64,000 nt of DNA from Megaleporinus macrocephalus (GCA_021613375.1 CM038722.1:24076107-24140106); one strand, 5' to 3'; positions 24,248-37,137 are shown, numbered from the stretch's first letter. Made by a program: numbers and translations. Notes: generated by a model not told the origin, from the sequence alone.

Positions 24248-24565
24248 CTGTCGCCGGGTTGGACGATCCGGGTTGGATTACTGGTCCGGGCTGTTCTCAG
24301 TGGAGTGTGTGTGTTCTCCCCGTGCTTGAGTGGGTTTCCTCCGGGTACTCTGGTTTCCTCCCACAGTCCAAACACATGGATTATAGGTTAAATGGTCACT
24401 CTAAACTGCCCGTAGGTGTAAGTAAGTGAATGTTGGCCGTGTGATGGACTGGCGAACTGTGCATTTGGTGTACCCCGCCTTCACCCGTTGATGCTGGGAT
24501 TGGCTCCAGCCCCCCGTGACCCCGACTAGCGGGATTAAGCAGCAGGTAATGGATGGATAGATGCA
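24228..24565 (+). repeat. tRNA-derived SINE family 2, full-length
   Basis: A-box-like TGGTGTAGTGG at 24231-24241 and a degenerate B box GGTTGGATTA at 24271-24280, 40 bp later. The body is GTGTGTGTTCTCCCCGTGC, CTCCGGGTACTCTGGTTTCC and GATGGACTGGCGAACTG. The tail is GGGATTGGCTCCAGCCCCC and TAATGGATGGATAG. The head is continuous with the 20-bp array. Confidence 0.85.
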
Positions 24566-24609
24566 CATAATTTGAAAACACCTGTTGTCTTTTGCACTCT
24601 ACGTACATT

Positions 24610-24690
24610 TCATTTTAAATGTCTGGTTCCATTGACTTACATTAAAGCATGTTTTTAACTTCTCCTGTGAAGTTATCAGGGTTTGCTTCT
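24610..24690 (-). mobile_element. MITE family M1 fragment
   Basis: GGTTCCATTGACTTACATTA and TTAACTTCTCCTGTGAAGTT, reverse orientation of the M1 signature. Confidence 0.6.
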
Positions 24691-27185
24691 GACAGCAGAC
24701 CAAAATCTCATCACAAAACTGCCGAGCAACCATGTCACAGACATCAGGTAGCATGTTCATGTCCATTTCATGTAATAGCTTTGTGCGAGGGAGCTTTTAG
24801 AGGCATTAAAGTCTTCGGAGGCCTGGACCCCATCACCACTGTGACCAGTTCTGACAGTCCAGAATGGAGCATTTCACATCAGACCACTCCGAATTGCTTT
24901 GTTGACAGCATAAACAGGCCGGTGCTGCTTCGTGTGGCTCTTGTCAGCAACTGGCACATCCTCACATTAGCATAGCATAGCAGAGCTGCGTTGTCATGCA
25001 CGTCTAGTGATGTTATGTCAGCAGATTTTTGGGATCGGTGCTTTAATAGCTGTTCGGAAAAGACAAGGGCGTAGACGGTGGTGTGCAACAAAAACTCTAT
25101 CACCTTTTTAAGCCACATACAGATCTTTTGAGCTAGTCTTTGGAATCCGTGTCACTTAATATGAACCTGTATTTGTTCTCATAGTTCTTCATTTCTTGTT
25201 TGCCCCTGCGCTACGTGAAAAGCTGTAAACACCCATCAAATAAGTAATGAAAACCTCCATCTAATTCCAGAGAGAGACTGTTGTTCCTGCATAATTGTGT
25301 CGTTCATGCTTTGCTGGTGACAGTAAATATGCCCACACTCGGCTCATGCATTTAGATGCGGTGTGTCAGACATGGAGACTGAGGTGTTAGCAGCGATGGC
25401 TAGCCGAGTGGTCGACTGAAACGCTGATGTCACTGTCACTCAGCCTACTAATCTGTCCCGGGTGTTTAGAGGCCTATATTGTGCCTGCTGCTCTCGGCGG
25501 CTTCATTTTTTAACACAGACAGAGATTAGTGCGAGCTGGTGAGATGGGAGCAGGGCGCTGATGAAGGTTCAGCTTTAATCCCCGCACCGGAGACTGCAGT
25601 AGACCCTGCAGAGTGCTCTGTAATGTTTACCCCACAACTGTAGAATGGTTTGGAATACTTTGTGGAAGGTTCTGGACCATCAAGGTCTAGGTCAAGTTCA
25701 AGGTCTAAGCCTTGTTGTTTTTCGTAGTTGAGTGACAAGTTACAATGAAGTTATGAAATAACTTAAGTTTGGGAGAAAGACCACACTCAAACTCCTCCTT
25801 TCCATCATTGCATGCTCTATATAAACCACTCCTCGGCCCTCAGCTTCTCTTGACCAAATTCACACCCCACCACCTCCCCAGCTCCTCCATCTCTTCTAAA
25901 ATTGTAGTCACACTTCGCTTCGCAAAGGGAGGGGCCTGGCTTCAAAGCCTAGCAGCAGAAGCCACCCAGAACTCCAGGACCAAGTTTCTCAGAGTTCCTC
26001 CTCCTTGGCCCGTCTTAATGGTCCGCACTTCGCAAATTTATGTTTATGGGGCGACGTTACCCAGAATTCCCAACTTTGCTAGTTCTGTTTATTTTTGTTT
26101 ATTAGCTCTTCTCTTTAAACAAACAACACATTAATGTATTATATGTGGGTCAAATGTAACTTTAGATGCTCTTTATTTGGTTTAGGTCTCCTAATCATGT
26201 GTCTCTGCTGAGTATTAGCAAAGCTAACACTAATTTTAGCATCTACTGTAACGTCAGCGTTGAAGTTTGTAGCTCTTAGTGGAAGAACTTTCATTTGAAT
26301 CTTAGTTTGTCATGAAAAGAAAGAAAAATATGGATGTAGTTACTTAGATTTAAAGTTTCAACAAGTTTGTGGGATTTATACTTCTTTTTAGTTTGTTCTA
26401 CTTATGAGCTTAAGTCCATCAAAACCCATGCATACTTTCGGCAAACTTAATAAAGTACGTTCCAAAACATAATTCATTTTAGGCAGTGAGTTACCTCTAA
26501 TATTGAAGTAGTCTCAACTTGTCAGTGTTTACAGTGTATAGAAGGTTTTCTATTGGGGTTTTTCTCTTGGTCACCCAAAGAATACATAATATTCCTATTT
26601 CTCAGTTTACAGCGCATAAAAACACCCAGCCATAAAGAATATATCAGTGAAGGCTTCTGTACAAAACCCAGTCACCAAATTGGAAGATTCTATATGGACC
26701 TGAAAGTGTTTGGCAAAATGTTTTTCAAGGAAGTTCCTCTTCAAGCCATGTGACTCAAGAACTAAGAACTGGCTCATAAAAGCAAGTAGCGTATTGTGTA
26801 TACCAACATAAGAAGACCAAGATCAATGCTCTTGGAGAATACCATAGTAAAATACGAAGATCAAGTTTTGTTGCTTCTCGGTCAGGCCGTCCCTCTAGGT
26901 GTGCTGGATCCAGTCAAGGCCCTGGGTTATCCGATAGGGTGTCTATGGCTGCTGGGGCCTTTGTAATCCCTCTGCCCCCAGCTAGTTCCTACCATGCGAG
27001 CATGACCAACTGGATCTGTCCCCAGTCCTAAAGCCATGGGGCTATCCCTCTTCTTACCCGTGCTTCTTATCCTATTTGTTCTGAGCCGCTCTGGTCTATG
27101 ACCGGGCCTCTGGAGGTGGGGGGGTAGGAGGGACCAAGCCTTTGCCAGTGGCAGGGATCGGAGATCCAAGCCTGGCCAAGAGAAT
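24691..27185. other. Intronic sequence, mixed, no gene seen
   Basis: 25,770-26,140 has a CTATATAAACC TATA-like box, pyrimidine-rich sequence and oddly placed CpGs, so it may be a decayed retroelement promoter. 26,860-27,180 is GC-rich with open minus-strand frames that resemble no family I know. Neither is supported as a gene. Confidence 0.35.
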
Positions 27186-27189
27186 GGAG

Positions 27190-27965
27190 CAGAAACCCTG
27201 GAGGCTGCTCCGGGGCCTCGCTAATGGGTTTAAACCAGTTGGCTAATTTGTCAACAAGTTGCAATTTTGCGCTCATTGGCAATCTTGTTCTGGGGGTTAG
27301 TGAGCAGAGCTTCAAGCCGCTCAGTGCAATGGGGTTTATTTGAAGTCTTCCAGGGAGGGGGATTTTTGCTTCAGGTTCTTAGTCCCGTCTCGAGAAATGA
27401 GAGGCATCTACGGAATGGCAAAAGGCTCCTGTCAAACAGCCAGAGGACTGAAAAGATCCTGCCGTTCCAAGAGTTCATTATAATTCTAATTGAGCCGTAT
27501 TTCTTCCTCAGAGCAGCGATCTCACAAAGGTCGCTGCCAAACGTCATTTTTAATTTATTTATTTTTTCGGCGTTGCCAGAATGACTTACTTTAAACCCAG
27601 CAGTAAATAGGCCACTTTCGCATTCGAATTCCACACAAGCAGCCAAAAAAACCCACATCAAATTCAAACGGAGGCACCTTTTTCCAAAAAGATGCCAAAT
27701 AACCCCATTAAAGTGCAGAGCGACACCTTTAATTGTTCTCGGTGCCTGAAAGCACATCTCAGCCCAGAAGTGGGGCCTTTTTGATCCTGTCCTCAAGATG
27801 ATGGGCCCCTTGTGAAAAGGCAGAAATAGAGAACGGGGGCTGCAGTAAAATAGTGGGGGGAGATTATTAGGGCAGCCATTAGTGCCCTCTACATAGAGCG
27901 ATGTTGTAGTTCCATTAAAAGCCTGTTTTAGGATTACTTTTCTTACCATATCGCATCAGCTGCTG
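27190..27965. other. Candidate conserved non-coding element
   Basis: Repeat-free and information-dense, with AATTCTAATTGAGCC, CATTTTTAATTTATTTATT, CACCTTTAATTGTTCTCGG and AGCCATTAGTGCCCTC homeobox-like AT cores between CpG-bearing stretches. A minus-strand frame at 27,371-27,949 is open for 192 codons but has no recognisable protein features, so I treat it as chance. Confidence 0.4.
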
Positions 27966-28177
27966 TGATGGGCCCCTAGGGGATTGTGAGAGGGGGTGGG
28001 TGGGTGGGTTGGCTTTTGCAATTATTAAAGACCAATTTATTCTACATGTGTAGAAGTGGTAGAGCACAAATAACCCAGTCGTCACCACACACCTCGTACA
28101 GACCATACAGACAGAGAAATGGCAAGCAGAGTCAACCATTAATGAGAAACTTTTAATAGCTCAAAGTGGGGTTAGAC

Positions 28178-28630
28178 GGCTATATCCGTGCGACTATTTA
28201 TGAATTGATTTGGAAGATTTAGCCTTTACATAAGAATTATTGAAATTAAATATTTGATATGTTGATTGTATATACACACATTGTCCATTTTATCAGCTTA
28301 CCATACAGGTGCAGCTTGTAGTTCTATAATTACAGACTTTAGTCCATAGGATTCTCTGTATAGGTCTGGACTCCCTGAAGGACAGGTATTATTTGGCTGG
28401 CGAATCATTCTCAGTAATGAAGTGGTGATGAGAGTGTGTTGCACTGGTATGAGTGGATCAGTCAGTGTTTTAAAAACCCTGCATCCTCTTAATGTCCACT
28501 CTATTAAGCAGTCCTACCTTGTGGGTCCACCTTGTAGATGTAACACTACTATATCCGTGCGACTCTATTTATAAATTCATTTGGAAGATTTGGCCTTTAC
28601 ATGAGAACTATCGAAATGAAATATTTGTAC
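28178..28630. repeat. MITE P copy bracketed by an 80-bp direct repeat
   Basis: 28,178-28,257 (CTATATCCGTGCGACTATTT ... GAAATTAAATATTTG) is repeated at 28,547-28,628 at roughly 87% identity. Between them lies a truncated family P MITE (CATTGTCCATTTTATCAGC to CACCTTGTAGATGTAA). The duplicated flank is much longer than any target-site duplication. Confidence 0.75.
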
Positions 28631-28860
28631 AGGGTAACACTTACTATAAGCCCTATATTCACAATGTGTTGGAAATGATTTTATAAGAACTTATATGGTC
28701 TGCATAATATTTTCTAATGCCTGGAGTATGCAAGTATAATTATTTGTAAGTAGTTATAATTGCATGCATAGCATTTTACAAAACACAGTTGATATGAAAC
28801 AAGGTTATAATGTTACATGTACATATAAATGTTACAATGAACTATAATACAGTTCTAATA
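28631..28860. other. AT-rich intronic sequence, possibly another MITE
   Basis: Begins GGGTAACACTTACTATAAGC, reminiscent of fish elements with GGTAACACTT termini. The other end is not clear. Confidence 0.3.
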
Positions 28861-29590
28861 TACACTGATCAGCCACAACGTTAAATCCACTTGCTTGTAT
28901 TTAGGCGTCAAGTAATGAAGTACAAGTACTTTGTTACCTTACTTTAAGTAGAAATGTTGGTTATTTATACTTTACTGGAGTAATTATTTTTCAGCTGATT
29001 TTTACCACTACTCTTTACATTTTTTTTCCTTACTTATACACTTTTACTGGAGTAAAAAGCTTGAGTTGATACTTCAACTTCTACAGAAGTATTTTTAAAC
29101 CTTAGTATCTATACTTTTACCTGAGTAATGAATGTGAATACTTCTGACACCTTTGCTTGTATCTAAACACATTGTCCATTTTATAATCTCCACTTACCAT
29201 ATAGGAGCAGCTTGTGGTTCTATAATTACAGACTTTTACAGGTTTCTCTCTATAGGTCAGGACTCCCTGAAGGGCCACAACAGAGCAGGTTTTATTTGGC
29301 TGGTGAATCATTCTCAGTAATGAAGTGGTGATGAGTGTGGTGTACTGGTATGAGTGGGTCAAACAGTGTTCTTAAACCCTGCATCCTCTTAATGTCCACT
29401 CTGTTACGCAGTCCTACCTTGTGGGTTCATCTTGTAGCTGTAAAGTCAGAGACAGTAACTCATCTGGTGCTGAGCAGTGTTTGTTGGTCATCGGCTGGTC
29501 CTTGACCAGTAGTCACAGGATGCTGTACACAAGGCTTGCTTGTTGGGGGACTATTCTCAGTCGCGCAGTGACACTGGGGTGTTAAAATTA
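28861..29590. mobile_element. Palindromic MITE family P with a nested element
   Basis: Starts ACACTGATCAGCCACAACGTT and continues through TTCTCAGTAATGAAGTGGTG to GCAGTGACACTGGGGTG. At about 28,905-29,150 it is interrupted by a sequence of ACTTTACTGGAGTAA / TTTTACTGGAGTAA type. TTGCTTGTATTTA lies to its left and TTGCTTGTATCTA to its right, suggesting duplicated target DNA. Confidence 0.7.
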
Positions 29591-29840
29591 TTTAATGTCA
29601 AATGCTCTACCTTTTATGTTTGTAATCATAACTACTTAAACTTAGCAGCCAATTATTAAGGAATAGTCATACTTAGAACAGAGAGAACACTAAAATGTGC
29701 AGGACAGTGGGACTCTAGGACCAGGATTGAGAGACAGTGTTGTAGCTGTCCTTGTATTTCATTCTTTCACATTGAATTGTATAAGATTTAGTAACAATTG
29801 CAACACATAAAGAGACACATTTCCAAATGTTTATAAATGT
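29591..29840. other. Intronic sequence, nothing recognised
   Basis: No named repeat or exon. Confidence 0.5.
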
Positions 29841-31873
29841 ACACTACCAGTAAAAAGTTCAAGTAACCGTTTTAGAAGCATTTGACTGGTAGTGTATCTA
29901 AAACGCTTGAATGGTAGTCATCTAAAACGTTTGGCTGGTAGTGTATCTAAAACGTTTGGCTGGTAGTGTATTTAAAACGTTTGGCTGGTAGTGTATCTAA
30001 AACGTTTGGCTGGTAGTGTATCTAAAACGTTTGACTGGTAGTGATCTAAAACGTTTGACTGGTAGTGTACTAAAACGTTTGACTGGTAGTGATCTAAAAC
30101 GTTTGGCTGGTAGTGATCTAAAACGTTTGACTGGTAGTGATCTAAAACGTTTGACTGGTAGTGTATCTAAAACGTTTGGCTGGTAGTGATCTAAAACGTT
30201 TGGCTGGTAGTGATCTAAAACGTTTGACTGGTAGTGTATCTAAAACGTTTGGCTGGTAGTGATCTAAAACGTTTGGCTGGTAGTGATCTAAAACGTTTGA
30301 CTGGTAGTGTATCTAAAACGTTTGGCTGGTAGTGATCTAAAACGTTTGGCTGGTAGTGATCTAAAACGTTTGACTGGTAGTGTATCTAAAACGTTTGGCT
30401 GGTAGTGATCTAAAACGTTTGACTGGTAGTGTATCTAAAACGTTTGACTGGTAGTGATCTAAAACGTTTGGCTGGTAGTGTATCTAAAACGTTTGACTGG
30501 TAGTGTACTAAAACGTTTGACTGGTAGTGTATCTAAAACGTTTGGCTGGTAGTGATCTAAAACGTTTGACTGGTAGTGTATCTAAAACGTTTGACTGGTA
30601 GTGTATCTAAAACGTTTGACTGGTAGTGTACTAAAACGTTTGACTGGTAGTGTATCTAAAACGTTTGACTGGTAGTGATCTAAAATGTTTGGCTGGTAGT
30701 GATCTAAAACGTTTGACTGATAGTGATCTAAAATGTTTGACTGGTAGTGATCTAAAACGTTTGGCTGGTAGTGATCTAAAATGTTTGGCTGGTAGTGTAT
30801 CTAAAATGTTTGGCTGGTAGTGATCTAAAACGTTTGACTGATAGTGATCTAAAATGTTTGGCTGGTAGTGATCTAAAACGTTTGACAGATAGTGATCTAA
30901 AATGTTTGACTGGTAGTGATCTAAAACGTTTGGCTGGTAGTGATCTAAAATGTTTGACTGGTAGTGTATCTAAAACGTTTGACTGGTAGTGTACTAAAGC
31001 GTTTGACTGGTAGTGTATCTAAAACGTTTGGCTGGTAGTGTACTAAAACGTTTGACTGGTAGTGTATCTAAAACGTTTGACTGGTAGTGTATCTAAAACG
31101 TTTGACTGATAGTGATCTAAAATGTTTGGCTGGTAGTGTATCTAAAATGTTTGGCTGGTAGTGTATCTAAAACGTTTGACTGGTAGTGATCTAAAATGTT
31201 TGGCTGGTAGTGATCTAAAATGTTTGGCTGGTAATGTATCTAAAACGTTTGACTGGTAGTGATCTAAAACGTTTGACTGGTAGTGATCTAAAATGTTTGG
31301 CTGGTAGTGATCTAAAATGTTTGGCTGGTAATGTATCTAAAACGTTTGACTGATAGTGATCTAAAACGTTTGACTGGTAATGTATCTAAAACGTTTGGCT
31401 GGTAGTGTACTAAAACGTTTGACTGGTAGTGTATCTAAAACGTTTGACTGGTAGTGTATCTAAAACGTTTGATTGGTAGTGTACTAAAACGTTTGACTGG
31501 TAGTGTATCTAAAACGTTTGACTGATAGTGATCTAAAACTTTGACTGGTAGTGTATCTAAAACGTTTGATTGGTAGTGTACTAAAACGTTTGACTGGTAG
31601 TGTATCTAAAACGTTTGACTGGTAGTGATCTAAAATGTTTGACTGGTAGTGATCTAAAATGTTTGGCTGGTAGTGATCTAAAATGTTTGGCTGGTAATGT
31701 ATCTAAAACGTTTGACTGATAGTGATCTAAAACGTTTGACTGGTAATGTATCTAAAACGTTTGGCTGGTAGTGTATCTAAAACGTTTGACTGGTCGTGAT
31801 CCAAAAACGTTTGGCTGGTAGTGTATCTAAAACGTTTGACTGGTCGTGATTCAAAAACGTTTGGCTGGTAGTG
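29841..31873. repeat. Minisatellite of 24-25-bp units, about 81 copies, resembling a transposon terminus
   Basis: The unit reads GTATCTAAAACGTTTGACTGG followed by TAGT. Variants are GTATCTA/GATCTA/GTACTA at the left, AACG/AATG (CpG decay) and TTTGGCT/TTTGACT. On the other strand it is ACACTACCAGTCAAACG..., the usual terminus of a fish Tc1-like MITE. An opposite-facing ACACTACCAGTAAAAAGTT stands at 29,842-29,860 at the array edge. The 48.8 kb MITE keeps the same type of end. Confidence 0.95.
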
Positions 31874-32762
<889 letters not shown>

Positions 32763-33125
32763 AACATTCGGTTACGACTTATTTTTAAGTTATTGTTTTT
32801 GTCTTTGTTCAGGGCAATAGCTCAAAGGTTTTAAGACTGTCGTCAAGTGTTATTTGAGATGTTATTCGGTTCAGTGGTCCAGAAACTTGGCTGTATATGC
32901 TTTCCTTCTGTAGCAATGACTGCTTCCAAATAGAAAAAAATGACCTTGTTCTTATTGTGGCTGCTTGTTTTTACAGCTTACAGTTTTGCAAGCACACACG
33001 TTATAGTTGGGTTTTTTTTGTGTAACTTAAAAACAATAACTTACTAGATTTTTAAGTAAAAATTTGTGTCAACTAATAAACTACATATGATTCAAGCAGC
33101 TAAGGGCACTACTGTATTGGTGCAG
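32763..33125 (+). other. Intron sequence directly after the 186-bp exon
   Basis: AT-rich, no element recognised, before the 28-bp minisatellite starts. Confidence 0.5.
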
Positions 33126-34717
33126 AATATACTACAGACTCACCTAAAATAATATGTACCATATAATCACTTGTAAATAAAACATAGCTCATACATACAA
33201 ATATATACCATATACTCACCTACACATAATATATACCATATACTCACCTACAAATAATATGTACCATATACTCACCTACAAATATGTACCATATACTCAC
33301 CTACAAATAATATATACTATATACTCATCTACAAATAATATGTATCATATACTCACCTACGAATAATATGTACCATACACTCACCGACAAATAATATGTA
33401 CCATATACTCACCTACAAATAATATGTACCATATACTCACCTACAAATAATATATACTATATACTCATCTACAAATATTATGTATCATATACTCACCTAC
33501 AAATAATATATACTATATACTCACCTACAAATAATATGTACTATATACTCATCTACAAATAATATGTATCATATACTCACCTACAAATAATATATACCAT
33601 ATACTCACCTACAAATAATATATACTATATACTCACCTACAAATTATATGTACCATATACTCACTTGCAAATAATATGTACCATATACTCACCTACAAAT
33701 AATATATACCATATACTCACCTACAAATAATATATACTATATACTCAACTACAAATAATATGTACAATATACTCATCTACAAATAATATATACCATATAC
33801 TCACTTGCAAATAATATCTACCATATACTCACCTACAAATATATACCATATACTCACCTACAAATAATATGTACCACATACTCACCTACAAATATATACC
33901 ATATACTCACCTACAAATATGTACCGTATACTCACCTACAAATAATATGTACCATATACTCACTTGCAAATAATATGTACCATATACTCATCTACAAATA
34001 ATATATACTATATACTCATCTACAAATATGTACCATTTACTCACCTACAAATAATATGTACCATATACTCACCTACAAATATATACCATATACTCACCTA
34101 CAAATAATATGTACCATATACTCACCTACAAATAATATATACTAAATACTCATCTACAAATATGTACCATTTACTCACCTACAAATAATATGTACCATAT
34201 ACTCACCTACAAATATATACCATATACTCACCTACAAATAATATGTACCATATACTCACCTACAAATAATATGTACCATATACTCACCTACAAATAGTAT
34301 GTACCATATACTCACTTGCAAATAATATGTACCATTTACTCACCTACAAATAATATGTACCATATACTCACCTACAAATATATACCATATACTCACCTGC
34401 AAATAATATGTACCATTTACTCACCTACAAATAATATGTACCATTTACTCACATACAAATAATATGTACCATATACTCACCTACAAATAATATGTACCAT
34501 ATACTCACCTACAAATAGTATGTACCATATACTCACTTGCAAATAATATGTACCATTTACTCACCTACAAATAATATATACCATATACTCACTTGCAAAT
34601 AATATGTACCATTTACTCACCTACAAATAATATATACCATATACTCACCTACAAATAATATGTACCATTTACTCACCTACAAATAATATGTACCATATAC
34701 TCACTTGCAAATAATAT
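33126..34717. repeat. 28-bp (and 25-bp) minisatellite, about 57 copies
   Basis: The unit AATATGTACCATATACTCAC plus CTACAAAT has a shorter form lacking AAT. It begins about 370 bp after the 186-bp exon. Read on the minus strand each unit holds TAG|GTGAGTAT, a near-perfect 5' splice-site sequence. The + strand, which is the transcribed nlgn4 sense, has no such site. Confidence 0.95.
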
Positions 34718-35291
34718 GCCAACAAATAAGGTACTGAGATCCATTATATGAACTTATTCTGTGATCCCTAATAAATAATACTAAAACAATAAAGTTTAAA
34801 GCCAAACATGCTATTTTTTGGTAAATTTGCGTGGCATGGTGGTGTAGTGGTTAGCACTGTCGCCTCACAGCAAGACGGCCCAGCATTTCAAACTGGATAT
34901 TCAACATTATATCACAACTCTATACAAAGCACTACAATGTGATATTTTAAACTAATAATCTACTGAGCATTGGACATGTTTGCAATGGATAAATTTAGAA
35001 CTGGGTTGGACTCATGCTTGGGGGATTATCAGTGGGAGATTATCAGTGGACTGAAGCAGGTGATGAGGGAAAAGTGATAATCAGATAATAAGATGCAATG
35101 TCATGAAATTAAATATCACTGTTGGAACAAACTTTGCATCTTCAAAATTGTATATTTACAGGAAAAGGACAAAAGACAAGTTTAACTTGTAACAGAAGTT
35201 AAAACAAATAGATATTTTATCCAGATACTACAACTATGGATGTATATTTGCCATTTTGATGAATGCTTTGCATCAAATTATACTCAGATAT
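34718..35291. other. Intronic sequence with a SINE family 2 head
   Basis: 34,831-34,890 holds GGTGGTGTAGTGGTTAGCACTG and TCGCCTCACAGCAAGACGG, one unexpanded head of SINE family 2 broken off before the body. The rest shows nothing specific. Confidence 0.65.
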
Positions 35292-35772
35292 ACATTACTG
35301 TGCAAAAGTCTGAGGCATCTAAGCTTATTGTTTAAAATCTTTGATTTTAGTAATAAGCACATGTTTACCAGTAAGAACACCAGACATAGATTAGAACAGA
35401 TGTAAATAAACATAGATATAATACAAAGTAGCATAAATATCGTATTTTGAAAGAAGTAGATCAGCTCCAGTGCGAAGAACAAAGTGTAGCTCCAGATTTC
35501 TCCTGGACGCCCCATACATTGTATGAATGGATTCAGTTCCTTTAGCAGCAATCTTGATTTAGCTTAATGAAGTACTGAGCAGTCAAATGAGAACTGTAAA
35601 TAATACTGGGTTGTTAAAAGGAGAAGCTTGGAAGCATTGCTATATATGGAAAAGCACTACTTACTGTATTAATACTGTTTAAATAGCAAATAAAAGATTC
35701 CTGTTTGGAAAAAAAATGCTTTTTAAATATAATAATGTCTCCAAGTGCCTAAAACGTTTTCATAGTACTGTA
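35292..35772. mobile_element. Tc1-like MITE family T
   Basis: Left end ACTGTGCAAAAGTCTGAGGC, right end GTGCCTAAAACGTTTTCATAGTA, imperfect inverted repeats typical of a widespread fish MITE. The interior (CTCCTGGACGCCCCATACATT and GCAGCAATCTTGATTTAGC) reappears at 40,745-41,000. Confidence 0.75.
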
Positions 35773-36907
35773 TGTGTATCATATTTGATATATATAATTG
35801 TCCATAGTAAGGTGGATATAGAAACTACACAAGAGGTATAGTCTTTACCACCTGTTCATACATTAAACAGCAGCAGCTGTTTGTGCCTAGACAAAGAATT
35901 TGCTTTGCATTTCTTTTGGTGTGCTTAAAATAAATAAATAAATAAATAAATACATCAGCCCATTGAGGCAATCCGCTCAAGATGCTCGTACCTTCCGGTA
36001 GGAGGAGGAGTAAAAAAAAAAAGGCCCAGATTGAAGCTGCATCTCATAATGGATCGAATGACCTCCAGCAACAGTTCCTCCTCTCCAGAAACTGCAATTC
36101 AATCTGGATAGAGGATGTGACAGACTTAATCAAAATAACACGGACGAGATGCACTGTACTCCCTCGTGTTCTTGTCTGAAAGGGTCAGCTATGATTTATG
36201 AATACGCTCTGAATTATATAATGCAAACTGTGAAAAGCACTTACTGCCACGAAAGCACACCGTTTCACCTGCTGCTCCTGTTCTTACAGAGACCCCTTTG
36301 GTTCTAAGAGCTGTAATGTACCAACGTTTGATGCCATTGACTCGGTTTGAAGTGAACTTGGGTGAGGCATGTCAATACCTGGTTTTGTTCGATATTTTTA
36401 TTTTTCCTGCACCATATGAGCATAGCAGCCGGCTCTCGCTCTGTGTTTACATTTCATGATGAATGCAGCAACGGGAACAGGCCGGAATTACGAGCTCGTT
36501 CTTATGAGCCGTTCGGAGATCTAATGACTCTATTTTGGTGTGAAAAAAAAAGAGGCCGTCTCGATTTACTCAATAGGCACAACAGCCCTTGATAAGATTG
36601 GAACGGCAGCGGCGGCTGCTGTTTTGTGTGTTTGCCTCATTGCACATGCATTTATAGCAGTTTTCCTTCCAAAGTGCAAACTACTGAGAGGAGATTATAA
36701 TAAAACACCCACTGCACTTTACCAAGACTGACAAGTACTGACCTGATGATTTAGTGCTAATGTGAAACTGCTGCTTGTTGCTGCTGTTGTTGTTGAAGAT
36801 GCCTGTGAAGCTAAATGGAATTGGTCACATGTTAAATTGTATCTGTGTTCACTGGCATTGACGTTGTTGATAGATAACCCTGCTAAACTGGCCACAGCCA
36901 TCAGTGC
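35773..36907. other. Intronic sequence; 36.0-36.72 kb is a candidate conserved element
   Basis: 36,030-36,720 is repeat-free with many CpGs, GAATTATATAATGCAAACTG, TTATGAGCCGTTCGGAG and GAGATTATAATAAAAC. No exon-like frame. An AAAT tract is at about 35,930-35,950. Confidence 0.4.
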
Positions 36908-37022
36908 TTCTCAGCCTTGGTTCTGAAGACCTCCTGCCCCTAACAATTTGGTGTTTCCTCTGCTGCTGATACACCTGATCCAATTAATCACCTCAATAAT
37001 AACCCCTTAATGAGTTAAGAAC
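36908..37022 (-). repeat. Dispersed repeat fragment
   Basis: CTTCTCAGCCTTGGTTCTGA, ACACCTGATCCAATTAATCA: a phrase common in fish intergenic repeats. A related piece may lie at 39,360-39,430 in the other orientation. Confidence 0.35.
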
Positions 37023-37137
37023 TTCTCTCTGAGAGATCTTAGGGATGTTTCAGTCACGTTTCAAATCAAAACCTGACCCCTAACCACCTCCCTCTGTGTC
37101 GTCTTGTTGTTGAGGCGACAGGCATGGCTGGGGAGGT

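Noticed and set aside
24228..24300. Possible functional tRNA gene
   Set aside because: A- and B-box-like sequences are present but there is no tRNA cloverleaf and the downstream body is that of a SINE.
27371..27949. 192-codon minus-strand frame
   Set aside because: No recognisable domain, no splice context for nlgn4 and wrong strand; treated as chance within a candidate conserved element.
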